A DNA stretch of 64,000 nt. Source: Salininema proteolyticum. GTDB lineage: Bacteria > Actinomycetota > Actinomycetes > Mycobacteriales > Micromonosporaceae. Location of the stretch: the NCBI RefSeq assembly GCF_042685645.1, contig NZ_JBHUNX010000001.1, forward strand, positions 806,001 through 870,000, read 5' to 3'. Made by a program: the position numbers and the translations under genes. Below the pieces are notes generated by a model. The model ran no database searches, had not been told where the DNA came from, and saw only the letters and a program-made list of their open reading frames with translations. Positions 15,394-22,981 of this stretch are shown piece after piece. The stretch's first letter is position 1; every line of letters starts with the position of its first letter.

Positions 15394-16329
15394 GAGGACG
15401 TGACAGACCCGTTGACCAAGACCCCGGCCGCAGGATCCGCCTCCGCCGCACCGGATCCGACACTCGACAGCCCGAACCGACCCGCCTCCGGCGGAGTCGC
15501 CGGCATCGCCCTGGTCCTCGGCGGCGCCTTCTCCGTGCAGTTCGGCTCCGCCGTCGCCGCACTGGCCTTCCCCCTAGCCGGAGCCCTCGGCGTGGTGGCG
15601 CTGCGCATCTCCATCGCCGCCGTGCTGCTGTTGGCCGTCTGCCGTCCCCGCCTGCGCGACTACAGCAGAGCCGACCTCGGCGTGGCGGCGGCCTTCGGCC
15701 TCGCCCTCGGCGGTATGAACGTCTTCTTCTACCTGGCGATCGAACGCATACCCATGGGCCTGGCGGTGACGCTGGAAGTCCTCGGCCCGCTCGTGCTGTC
15801 GGTGGTCATCGCCCGACGGGCGCTGAGCCTGCTGTGGGCCGGGCTGGCCCTCGCGGGAGTGTTCCTGCTGGGCCGGGGAGGCCTGGAGGAGATCAACCTG
15901 GCCGGCGCGGCGTTCGCCCTCTGCGCCGCCTCCATGTGGGCTGCCTATATCGTCCTCAGCTCCAAGGCCGGCGAGCGCTTCCCCCGACTCGACGGACTGG
16001 CCCTGGCGATGGTGGTGTCCATGCTGGTGAGTCTTCCGCTGGGCATCGGTTCGGCCGGCACGGCCCTGCTCGACCCGGTCGTCCTCGGCCTCGGCGCGGC
16101 CGTGGCGATACTGTCGTCCGGCCTGCCCTACGCGCTGGAGCTGCTGGCCCTGCGCCGGTTGCCGAAGTCGACGTTCTCCATCCTGATGAGCCTGGCCCCG
16201 GCGATCGCGGCGCTCGCGGGCTTCCTCGTCCTCGGCCAGACCTTGACACTGCTGCAGTGCCTGGCGATCGGCCTGGTCATCGTGGCGAGCGCGGGAGCGG
16301 TCCGGACGGGGCGGGCGGCGAAGAGCTGA
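15391..16329 (+). CDS. EamA/DMT-family metabolite exporter
   Basis: This 312-residue protein has ten hydrophobic helices in two EamA repeats, about residues 30-155 and 165-305. Typical motifs are GVVALRISIAAVLL, PMGLAVTLEVLGPLVLSVV and, in the second repeat, PYALELLALRRLPKSTFSILMSLAPAIAALAG. The layout matches RhtA-like exporters of threonine/homoserine or other small metabolites; the substrate cannot be told. The first 40 residues are Ala/Pro-rich and cytoplasmic. The GTG at 15391 has GGGGAG ten bases upstream; a GTG three codons later is an alternative start. Divergent from lysR and followed by a strong terminator. Confidence 0.9.
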   Translation: MEDVTDPLTKTPAAGSASAAPDPTLDSPNRPASGGVAGIALVLGGAFSVQFGSAVAALAFPLAGALGVVALRISIAAVLLLAVCRPRLRDYSRADLGVAAAFGLALGGMNVFFYLAIERIPMGLAVTLEVLGPLVLSVVIARRALSLLWAGLALAGVFLLGRGGLEEINLAGAAFALCAASMWAAYIVLSSKAGERFPRLDGLALAMVVSMLVSLPLGIGSAGTALLDPVVLGLGAAVAILSSGLPYALELLALRRLPKSTFSILMSLAPAIAALAGFLVLGQTLTLLQCLAIGLVIVASAGAVRTGRAAKS

Positions 16330-16340
16330 GTCGGCCGTCG

Positions 16341-16372
16341 GAGAGCCCGGCCTCGTTCGGCCGGGCTCTCCG
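16341..16372. terminator. Hairpin terminator after the EamA gene
   Basis: A perfect 13-bp stem (GGAGAGCCCGGCC and its complement) with a six-base loop. No long T-run follows. Confidence 0.8.
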
Positions 16373-16474
16373 CGTTCGCCGGGTCCACCCGTCGCGGCGG
16401 GACGGGCGTCGAGGTTCCGGGCAAACGTTCTCTGGCGATCCCGCCACCATGCCGGCGCGGTCGCTCAGAGGCGG

Positions 16475-16840
16475 TTAACAGCCGCCGGCCCACCGGACGT
16501 TCTTCAGTTCGGATCCGGCCGGGAAACCCCAGGTGGTCTGGCCTTGGCCCGCGGCCTGGAGGCAAGCCGTGTAGTCGGCTCCTCCCGACAGCTCGACGGT
16601 GAACTCCAGGTTGTCGGAACCGCGGTTCTTGACGTACCCGTTCGAGTCGAAGTGCCCGAGATCGGCCCCGTCGGCGGTCGTGCTGCTGTAGACGACGGTG
16701 CTGCCCTGGTAGACGCAGTACTCCCCGGGGTCGCAGGTGTCGGCCGCCATCGCGGGTGTCGGGACGGCCATGGCGGCGAACGCCGTGGCACCGACTACGG
16801 CGGAGAGCCCTGCGGACATGCGGCGAAGAGAGTTTGTCAT
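16475..16840 (-). CDS. Small secreted protein, peptidase inhibitor I36-like
   Basis: This 121-residue protein has a Sec signal peptide (basic RR, hydrophobic GLSAVVGATAFAAMAV, cleavage after PAMA near residue 32). The mature part, about 88 residues, has four cysteines (CDPGEYCVYQG, CLQ, final GGC). The opening C-x4-YCVYQG resembles the Streptomyces I36 metalloprotease-inhibitor and related beta/gamma-crystallin-like secreted families; this is a moderate guess. The ATG at 16840 has GGAG upstream. Convergent with the EamA exporter. Probably an extracellular, disulfide-stabilised protein. Confidence 0.75.
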   Translation of the reverse strand: MTNSLRRMSAGLSAVVGATAFAAMAVPTPAMAADTCDPGEYCVYQGSTVVYSSTTADGADLGHFDSNGYVKNRGSDNLEFTVELSGGADYTACLQAAGQGQTTWGFPAGSELKNVRWAGGC

Positions 16841-17059
16841 CGAAGCTCCAATCGTGAGGGATAATCACTTACGGAGTCCGCAATGTATGCCATGGCCGAA
16901 GAGGGCACAACCCCACATTCCAAGTGCGGCAGGGAAACTGATGTTAGATCGGGAAGCTTTGGGGACGGGCTTTCTCGACGGAGAGGGTTTCGCGGCCGAG
17001 GCTCCTGAGTAGAATGGCTCACGGTGCGATGGACGGCCATTCAGAAAGCGAGCGTTGTG

Positions 17060-17626
17060 ATGGATCCGTCGTGGGAGGTGGTGAGGCCCCCGCGCGAAAC
17101 GGGTTGGGAATCCGCCGATCTGGACGTCATCAACGTGCCTCCGCACACCGAGGTCTTGAGAGGGCGTCTCTTTGCGGCATTGCTGCCCCAACGTCGCTAT
17201 CACCGCCTCTATATACACGAACTGCTGCACCAACTCGAAAGGCAGACAGGCGCGGGCTTCATCGTCGAGGCCGAGATGACGGCGACGGTCAATAAGCGCA
17301 ATCGACCAGAGCCCGACCTACTGGTGATCCGCGATCGACCAGAGTACGAAGACCTGAACATCGCGGACTTCAAAGCCGAGGACGTCACGGTCGTCGTTGA
17401 AGTCGAGTCCCCCGCCACGGCCGATGTGGACCGGAACATCAAACCGGGCGTCTACGCCATGGGCGGGATCGAGTGGTACGTGAGGGTCTGGCGCGACGAA
17501 ACGGGAAATCCGTGGATCTCCGTGTCCCGGCTGGAGAACGGCGAATACCGGGAGATCTCGTCCGAACAGGGCGTCGGGACGCTCGACCTCGACGGGCGAC
17601 CGGTGGTCCTCCGCCTCGGACAGTAA
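17060..17626 (+). CDS. Uma2-family (DUF820) nuclease-fold protein
   Basis: This 188-residue protein has the Uma2 PD-(D/E)xK-type core. An N-terminal region (PPRETGWESADLDVIN) is followed by the acidic strand NRPEPDLLVI, with the catalytic Asp, and VTVVVEVESP, with the catalytic Glu. Next comes the YAMGGIEWYVRVW strand. Uma2 proteins are often present in many copies per actinomycete genome and their role is unknown. The ATG at 17060 is the family-like start (MDPSWEVV). A TAGAAT box eight bases before GTG 17024 would allow a leaderless product 12 residues longer. Single gene, followed by a hairpin. Confidence 0.85.
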   Translation: MDPSWEVVRPPRETGWESADLDVINVPPHTEVLRGRLFAALLPQRRYHRLYIHELLHQLERQTGAGFIVEAEMTATVNKRNRPEPDLLVIRDRPEYEDLNIADFKAEDVTVVVEVESPATADVDRNIKPGVYAMGGIEWYVRVWRDETGNPWISVSRLENGEYREISSEQGVGTLDLDGRPVVLRLGQ

Positions 17627-17627
17627 A

Positions 17628-17655
17628 GCCGCCGCGCCCCGAAGGACGCGGCGGC
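17628..17655. terminator. Hairpin terminator between Uma2 and aminopeptidase genes
   Basis: A 9-bp GC-only stem (GCCGCCGCG) with a ten-base loop starts at the stop codon of the Uma2 gene. It probably serves both convergent genes. Confidence 0.6.
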
Positions 17656-17669
17656 CGGAAACAGGACTC

Positions 17670-18932
17670 CTACAGCTGGAAGTAGCTCAGCGCCAAGTCC
17701 GCCAGGTGGTGCGCGTCCGCCGTGCCGCACAGCTCCCGCGAGGAGTGCATCGACAGGATTCCCGGGCCGACGTCGACGGTCAGCATGGACAGCTGGGTCG
17801 CCGAGAGCGGCCCGATCGTCGTCCCGCCGGGAATGTCGTTGCGGTTGACGTAGAACTGCCACGGGATATCCGCCGCCTCACAGGCGCGCACGAACAGGGC
17901 CTGCTCCTCGGCACCGGTCGCGTAGCGCTCGTTGGCGCTGGTCTTGAGCATCGGACCGCCGTTGGGAAGCGGGTGGTGGCCCGGCTCGTGCCGCTCGGAG
18001 AAGTTGGGGTGCACGGCCTGCCCGGTGTCGGAGGACATGACGGTGGAGGCGGCGAAGCGCTGCGCCACGGTCTCCTCGTCGGCAGCGAGGATGCGCCGCA
18101 GCGTCCGCTCGAGGAACGGCGACTGGGCCCCGGAGGAGGTCATCGACCCGCTCTCCTCGTGGTTGAACGACACGAACACCGGGATCTTCTCGCTGGACTC
18201 CACCTTGAGCAGGGCGGAGAGTCCGGCGTGGGTGGACATGAGGTTGTCCAGGCGCGGCGCGGCCAGGAACTCGTTCTCGCGCCCCAGGAAGCTCGGCTTC
18301 TGCGTACCCGGCAGCACCAGGTCGAAACCGAGCACGTCGCCGGCGGTCACGCCCGCCTCCTTGGCGACGAACTCCAGGAACTCGCCCTGCTCGACCGGTC
18401 CCAGGCCCCAGACCGGCGTCAGGTGCTGCTGGGCGTTGAGCTTCATGCCCTTGTTCACCTCGCGGTCCAAGTGGATGGCCAGGCGGGGGACCCGCAGCAG
18501 CGGCCGGTCCACGTGCACCAGCTTGATCGAGCCGTCGCGCAGCGCCAGGCGCCCGGCGACGCCGAGGTCGACGTCGAGCCAAGTGTCGTAGGGAATCCCG
18601 CCGTAGGTCTCGACCGCCACCTGCTTCCACCCCGCCACGCCCGTGTCGGGCTGCGGCTTGACCTTCAGAATCGGCGAGTCGGTGTGGGCGCCGAAGATGC
18701 GGAAGCCGTTCTGGAACTGGGCGGGGTCGTCGACGCGCCAGGCGATGATGGACCCGTCCTTGACCACGTAGTACGCGCCCGGCTCGTGCGGCCAGGCGGC
18801 GGCCTCGTCGAGCTCGCGGTAACCGGCGGCCTCGAGCCGATCGGCGGCGTTGGCGCAGGCGTGGTAGGGAGAAGGCGAAGCGTGGATGAACTCCGCCAGG
18901 TCCTTGGTGTGTGCGACATCGAATACGGCCAC
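17670..18932 (-). CDS. M18-family aminopeptidase
   Basis: This 420-residue cytoplasmic zinc aminopeptidase belongs to the ApeB/PepB-type M18 family, which removes N-terminal residues from peptides. Metal-binding motifs are GAHTDSP (near residue 80), the FNHEESGS block (usually DHEEVGS), SSDTGQAVHPNFSERHEP and, at the C-terminus, MHSSRELCGTADAHH. Length is normal for the family (about 420-430). The GTG at 18932 has GGAGGG upstream. It is divergent from the FolP2-like gene with 54 bases between starts. A confident family call; peptide specificity unknown. Confidence 0.93.
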   Translation of the reverse strand: MAVFDVAHTKDLAEFIHASPSPYHACANAADRLEAAGYRELDEAAAWPHEPGAYYVVKDGSIIAWRVDDPAQFQNGFRIFGAHTDSPILKVKPQPDTGVAGWKQVAVETYGGIPYDTWLDVDLGVAGRLALRDGSIKLVHVDRPLLRVPRLAIHLDREVNKGMKLNAQQHLTPVWGLGPVEQGEFLEFVAKEAGVTAGDVLGFDLVLPGTQKPSFLGRENEFLAAPRLDNLMSTHAGLSALLKVESSEKIPVFVSFNHEESGSMTSSGAQSPFLERTLRRILAADEETVAQRFAASTVMSSDTGQAVHPNFSERHEPGHHPLPNGGPMLKTSANERYATGAEEQALFVRACEAADIPWQFYVNRNDIPGGTTIGPLSATQLSMLTVDVGPGILSMHSSRELCGTADAHHLADLALSYFQL

Positions 18933-18986
18933 AATGCCCTCCGGTTCGTCTAGTACTGGCGTTTCCCACCTGTCAGGATAGAGAGC

Positions 18987-19850
18987 ATGCCGGAGCTCAG
19001 ACTAGGGCGTCGCGATTTTAGCGACGGACAATACGCCGTCATGGCGATCGTCAACCGCACCCCCGACTCCTTCTACGACGCGGGTGCCACTTTCGCCTAC
19101 GACGCGGCGCTGGCCGCTGTCGAGAAGGCCGTCCGGGAAGGGGCGGACATCCTCGACGTCGGGGGCGTTAAGGCCGGCGAAGGCCCGGAGGTGCCCGTCG
19201 CGGAGGAGATCGACCGGGTGGTGCCCTTCATCGACGAGGTCTCACGGCGCCACCCCGAGCTGGTGATCTCGGTGGACACCTACCGAGCCGAGGTCGCCCG
19301 CGAGGCCGTCGCGGCCGGGGCGGACCTGATCAACGACACCTGGGCCGGCTGGGACCAAGAGGTCACCGCCGTCGCCCGCGACACCGGCGCCGGCCTCGTC
19401 ATCAGCCACACCGGAGGTCTCGAACCGCGCACGGTCGCGAAGAAGGCCGTCTACGAGGACGTGGTCAAGGAGGTCCACGACGACCTGGTCTCCCAGGCCG
19501 AGAACGCCGTCGCCCAGGGAGTCCGCCGCGACGGTATCCTCATCGACCCCACCCACGACTTCGGCAAGACCACCTACCACTCCCTCGACCTCACCCGCCA
19601 CCTCGACGTGCTCACCGAGAGCGAATGGCCCGTCCTGGTCGCCCTGTCCCGCAAGGACTTTGTGGGCGAGACGCTGAACCTCCCCACCGACGAGCGGCTC
19701 AACGGGACCCTGGCCGCCACGGCCGTCTCGGCATGGAAGGGCGCCCGCGTCTTCCGCGCCCACGACGTGCGGGCGACCAGGGAGGTCCTCGACATGGTCG
19801 CGGCGATCAAGGGGGACAAGGAGCCGAAAGCTCCGCACCGCAGCCTCTGA
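18987..19850 (+). CDS. folP2: FolP2-like dihydropteroate synthase homologue
   Basis: This 287-residue TIM-barrel protein belongs to the pterin-binding family but is of the actinobacterial FolP2 (Rv1207) type. It keeps MAIVNRTPDSFYD and LINDTWAG, and near the end ARVFRAHDV. At the place where true dihydropteroate synthase has GGESTRPG it reads DVGGVKAGEGPEV. Mycobacterial FolP2 is known not to act as a dihydropteroate synthase, so folate synthesis should not be assumed. The neighbouring LOG protein, dapE and dapD match the mycobacterial Rv1201c-Rv1207 block. CAGGAT seven bases before the ATG suggests a leaderless transcript. Confidence 0.88.
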   Translation: MPELRLGRRDFSDGQYAVMAIVNRTPDSFYDAGATFAYDAALAAVEKAVREGADILDVGGVKAGEGPEVPVAEEIDRVVPFIDEVSRRHPELVISVDTYRAEVAREAVAAGADLINDTWAGWDQEVTAVARDTGAGLVISHTGGLEPRTVAKKAVYEDVVKEVHDDLVSQAENAVAQGVRRDGILIDPTHDFGKTTYHSLDLTRHLDVLTESEWPVLVALSRKDFVGETLNLPTDERLNGTLAATAVSAWKGARVFRAHDVRATREVLDMVAAIKGDKEPKAPHRSL

Positions 19851-19946
19851 CACCACCGGGACACCAACCGATTCCAGGCGATGTAACGCCTCGGGGCTCC
19901 CGAGCCAAGTACTCGTGAACCCCGACAAGGAAAAGGAGGTGAGCCG

Positions 19947-20522
19947 ATGACCTCGGAGACGGTGCCGCTCATAGGAACCGATCCCGACGCCCTGGAGGAC
20001 TTCTACCGGGAGCACGTCGAGGCCGTCCAGGACTTCGTGGCGCGCCGCGTCGCCGACCCCCACCGGGCCGCCGACCTGACCGCCGATGTCTTCCTCGCGG
20101 CCATCGACTCGGCCCACAAGTACCGGCCCGGCCGTGGAACGCCGCTCGGCTGGATCTACGGCATAGCCCGGAACGTCGTCGCGAACGACGGAAGGCGCCG
20201 GTGGCGGGCGGCCAAGGCCGGGCGGCGGATCTCCGGCCGGGCGCTCGCCGAACCGGACGACCTGGCCCTGCTGGAGGACCGCATCGACGCCGAGGCGCGG
20301 TCCCGCCGCCTGTACGAGGCCATGGACCGGCTCTCGGCGTCCGAACGGGCCGTTCTTGAGCTCGTCGCCCTCGACGGGCTCGCCGTCGCCGACGCGGCGG
20401 CCGTCCTGCGTATCAAGCCCGCGGCGGCGCGCGTTCGCCTGCACCGGGCCAGGACAAAAATGCGGAGCGACCTGGCTCCGCCGTCCCCCGCACTAGTAAC
20501 CGCACCATCGGAGGCACTCTGA
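19947..20522 (+). CDS. ECF-type RNA polymerase sigma factor
   Basis: This 191-residue protein has sigma region 2 at about 15-85 (FYREHVEAVQDFVARRVADP, then ADLTADVFLAAI, then GWIYGIARNVVANDGRRR). Region 4 is at about 118-175 (MDRLSASERAVLELVALDGL, then DAAAVLRIKPAAARVRLHRAR). No region 3 is present, as in ECF sigma factors. The ATG has AAAAGGAGGTGAG upstream. Its TGA overlaps the next gene's ATG by one base (TGATG), so sigma and the downstream membrane protein are coupled, as with anti-sigma partners. TGTAACG at 19882-19888 might belong to an own-type promoter; weak. Confidence 0.9.
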   Translation: MTSETVPLIGTDPDALEDFYREHVEAVQDFVARRVADPHRAADLTADVFLAAIDSAHKYRPGRGTPLGWIYGIARNVVANDGRRRWRAAKAGRRISGRALAEPDDLALLEDRIDAEARSRRLYEAMDRLSASERAVLELVALDGLAVADAAAVLRIKPAAARVRLHRARTKMRSDLAPPSPALVTAPSEAL

Positions 20523-21103
20523 TGACTGAAATGAACAAGCGCGGTTTCGAAGACCGACTGCTGCGCGAACTGAAGAACACCGTCCGGGAGAACAACCGGA
20601 CCCCGGCGCGACGTTTCACCGGATTCCGAAGGTACTCACTGGCGGGCGCACTAGCGGCCGCTGTGGTGGGCGTCGGCGTCGCGGTCGTACCGCCCCTGGT
20701 CGAAAGCGAACCGGCGTACGCTGTGGAACTGGTGGAAGACGGCGTGATAAATATTGCGCTCTACGATGTCGATGCTGCCAAAGACCTTGAGAAGGAACTG
20801 AACGAACTGGGGGTCTCGGCAAAAATCGCGGTCACCGCCCCTGGTGAATACTGTTCGAACTGGTTCGGCTCGCCCGACACCATCACAGATCTATCGGATT
20901 TGGAAGACAATGGGTCGGACAACAGCGATAAACCTTCCGTGGGAATCAGCGTTCGCCCGGAAGATCGTTCAGGCGGTGAGGAAATGAACCTGGTTATCGA
21001 AATCCATCGGACCTCGGAAAGTGACTCGCTCAGATACGCGAGAGTACTTGTGGCCTGGACCGAATTGGAATTCGACGACTGTGAACCTGTCGCCATGAAT
21101 TGA
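20522..21103 (+). CDS. Membrane protein coupled to ECF sigma factor
   Basis: This 193-residue single-pass protein has a basic cytoplasmic N-terminus of about 37 residues (RGFEDRLLRELKNTVRENN...RRFTGFRRYSL). A membrane helix at about 40-60 follows (AGALAAAVVGVGVAVVPPLV), then an acidic extracytoplasmic domain with two cysteines. Topology and translational overlap suggest a sigma-factor partner, but the N-terminus is short and lacks the HxxxCxxC zinc anti-sigma motif. From about base 20730 the codons are noticeably less G/C-ended than in flanking genes (for example ATAAATATT), hinting at a distinct history. Function unproven. Confidence 0.8.
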   Translation: MTEMNKRGFEDRLLRELKNTVRENNRTPARRFTGFRRYSLAGALAAAVVGVGVAVVPPLVESEPAYAVELVEDGVINIALYDVDAAKDLEKELNELGVSAKIAVTAPGEYCSNWFGSPDTITDLSDLEDNGSDNSDKPSVGISVRPEDRSGGEEMNLVIEIHRTSESDSLRYARVLVAWTELEFDDCEPVAMN

Positions 21104-21123
21104 GCCTGACATCCCCCTGGTGA

Positions 21124-21151
21124 GGCAGGGCCGGAAGACTCCGGCCCTGCC
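21124..21151. terminator. Bidirectional hairpin terminator
   Basis: A perfect 12-bp stem (GGCAGGGCCGGA) with an AGAC loop lies between the sigma-partner gene and the convergent LOG-family gene. Confidence 0.8.
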
Positions 21152-21167
21152 CGAAACCGCGTCCGGC

Positions 21168-21857
21168 CTACTCCTGGCCGGCCTTCATGTGCGCCACGGC
21201 CTCGTCGAGGTCGTCGGTCACCAGCAGCAGGTCGACGTCCTTCTGGTCGATCTTCCCGTCGGCGGCCATCGTGTCGCGCAGCCAGTCGACGAGCCCGCCC
21301 CAGTAGGCCGACCCGATCAGCGCGATGGGGAAGTGGCCGACCTTCTCGGTCTGCACCAGCGTCAGCGACTCGAACAGCTCGTCCATGGTCCCGTAACCGC
21401 CCGGCAGGGCGCAGAAACCCTGCGAGTACTTCAGGAACATGACCTTGCGCGCGAAGAAGTAGTGGAAGTTCAACTCCACGTTCACATACGGATTGGTGCC
21501 CTGCTCGAACGGCAGCTCGATGCCGAGCCCCACCGAGCAGCCCCCGGCGTCGAAGGCGCCCCTGTTGGCGGCCTCCATGGTGCCCGGGCCGCCGCCGGTC
21601 ACGACGCCGTACCCGGCCTCGACCAGTTTGCGCCCCAAGGTGACACCCTGCCCGTACTCCCGCGAACCCTCCGGCGTGCGGGCCGACCCGTACACGCCGA
21701 TCGCCTGGCCGATCTTGCGGCTCTCCAGAGTCTCGAAGCCCTCGACGAACTCCGACTGGATCTTGAGGACCCGCCACGCGGCGTCCCTCTTCCACTGCTC
21801 GTCCAGAACGGACGACAGCAGACGCTCGTCGGCGGTCACACGTCGGCTCATGCTCAC
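21168..21857 (-). CDS. LOG-family protein (TIGR00730)
   Basis: This 229-residue Rossmann-like protein has the two LOG motifs: GGGPGTMEAANRGA (residues about 88-101) and PGGYGTMDELFE (about 151-162). LOG proteins are nucleoside 5'-monophosphate phosphoribohydrolases (cytokinin-activating in plants); the bacterial substrate here is unknown. The GTG at 21857 overlaps the dapE TGA (GTGA); ATG 21851, two codons on, is an equally possible start. The dapE-LOG order mirrors the mycobacterial locus Rv1202-Rv1205. Confidence 0.9.
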   Translation of the reverse strand: MSMSRRVTADERLLSSVLDEQWKRDAAWRVLKIQSEFVEGFETLESRKIGQAIGVYGSARTPEGSREYGQGVTLGRKLVEAGYGVVTGGGPGTMEAANRGAFDAGGCSVGLGIELPFEQGTNPYVNVELNFHYFFARKVMFLKYSQGFCALPGGYGTMDELFESLTLVQTEKVGHFPIALIGSAYWGGLVDWLRDTMAADGKIDQKDVDLLLVTDDLDEAVAHMKAGQE

Positions 21858-22942
21858 TCTTTCCCGGTCACAAAGGACCTCAAAACGGCGGCGCAGTTCT
21901 CGATGCGCTCGATCTCAACATGTTCTTCCCGAGTATGGGCGAGATTCGGGTCCCCGGGACCGAAGTTCACCGCCGGCACACCGAGCGCGGCGAACCGCGC
22001 CACGTCGGTCCAGCCGAGCTTCGCTTGGGCCTCACCGCCGGCGGCGGCGAGGAATGCGGCGGCGGACGGGCGGTCCAGCCCGGGCGGGCACGAGGGGGCG
22101 GAGTCGGTGACCTCGACGGCGTAGCCCTCGAAGACCTCGCGGACGTGGTCGGCGGCGGCCTCCTCGTCGCGGTCGGGGGCGAAGCGGTAGTTGACCTCGA
22201 CCCAGCCCTCGTCGGGGATGACGTTCCCCGCCACGCCGCCGCCGATGCGCACGGCGTTGAGGCCCTCCCGGTAGAGCATCCCGTCGATGGGCACCTCGCG
22301 GGCGGTGTACGAGTTCAACCGGCCGAGCACGTCGGCGAGCTTGTGGAGCGCGTTGTCCCCCAACCAGGAACGCGCCGAGTGCGAGCGCTTCCCCTCGGTC
22401 TTGACGAGGGCGCGCATGGTGCCCTGGCAGCCGGCCTCGATCTTCCCGTAAGAGGGCTCCAGGAGGATCGCGAAGTGCGCCTCCAGCCATTCGGGGTGGG
22501 CCCGGGAGACGACGTTGAGGCCGTTGCGCTCCGACTCGACCTCCTCGCACTCGTAGAAGGCGAAGGACAGGTCGAAGGCCGGTTCCTTCACCTGGGTGGC
22601 GATCCACAGGGCCAGGGCGGTCCCCGACTTCATGTCGGAGGTGCCCAGGCCGTGCATGACGCCGTTCTCGGTGCGGGTGGGGAAGTTCTGGTTGACCGGC
22701 ACCGTGTCCAGGTGTCCGGCGAGCATGACGCGTTGGGAGGCCGCGTCGCGTCCGCCCGAGCTCTGGGTGCGGGCCACGAGGGTGTTCCCGTGGCGGTGGA
22801 CGGTCAGGTGGTCCCGCTCGCGCAGGGCCCGCTCGACGAGGTCGCACAGGTGCTTCTCATCGCCCGAGACCGACTCCACATCGCACAGCGCACGCGTGAG
22901 TTCGACGGGGTCGGCGAGGACGGCTTCACTAATTTTCTCCAC
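21854..22942 (-). CDS. dapE: Succinyl-diaminopimelate desuccinylase DapE
   Basis: This 362-residue M20-family metallohydrolase should release succinate from N-succinyl-LL-diaminopimelate to give LL-DAP. Metal ligands are in AGHLDTVPVN, GTSDMKSGTALAL and the catalytic FYECEEVESERNGL. KTEGKRSHSARSWLGDNALH and the final GDPNLAHTREEHVEI are also typical. The GTG at 22942 was chosen because a TAGAGT box ends eight bases before it and no ribosome-binding site is present (leaderless). Divergent from dapD, so two steps of the same pathway share one 39-base control region; the LOG gene follows with a four-base overlap. Confidence 0.93.
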   Translation of the reverse strand: MEKISEAVLADPVELTRALCDVESVSGDEKHLCDLVERALRERDHLTVHRHGNTLVARTQSSGGRDAASQRVMLAGHLDTVPVNQNFPTRTENGVMHGLGTSDMKSGTALALWIATQVKEPAFDLSFAFYECEEVESERNGLNVVSRAHPEWLEAHFAILLEPSYGKIEAGCQGTMRALVKTEGKRSHSARSWLGDNALHKLADVLGRLNSYTAREVPIDGMLYREGLNAVRIGGGVAGNVIPDEGWVEVNYRFAPDRDEEAAADHVREVFEGYAVEVTDSAPSCPPGLDRPSAAAFLAAAGGEAQAKLGWTDVARFAALGVPAVNFGPGDPNLAHTREEHVEIERIENCAAVLRSFVTGKE

Positions 22943-22981
22943 GACTAAAGACTCTAGCGCGCCGGTGGTTAGGCTTTGGGG
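22943..22981. promoter_or_regulatory. Divergent leaderless promoters of dapE and dapD
   Basis: TAGGCT at 22970-22975 lies six bases before the dapD GTG. On the other strand TAGAGT (complement of 22951-22956) lies eight bases before the dapE GTG. Both -10 boxes fit in 39 bases, so each gene's -35 region falls inside the other gene. Confidence 0.6.

Noticed and set aside
19882..19916. TGTAACG and ACTCGT as an ECF autoregulatory promoter upstream of the sigma gene.
   Set aside because: The spacing is about 22 bases, longer than the usual 16-17 for ECF promoters, so it is mentioned only as a weak possibility.
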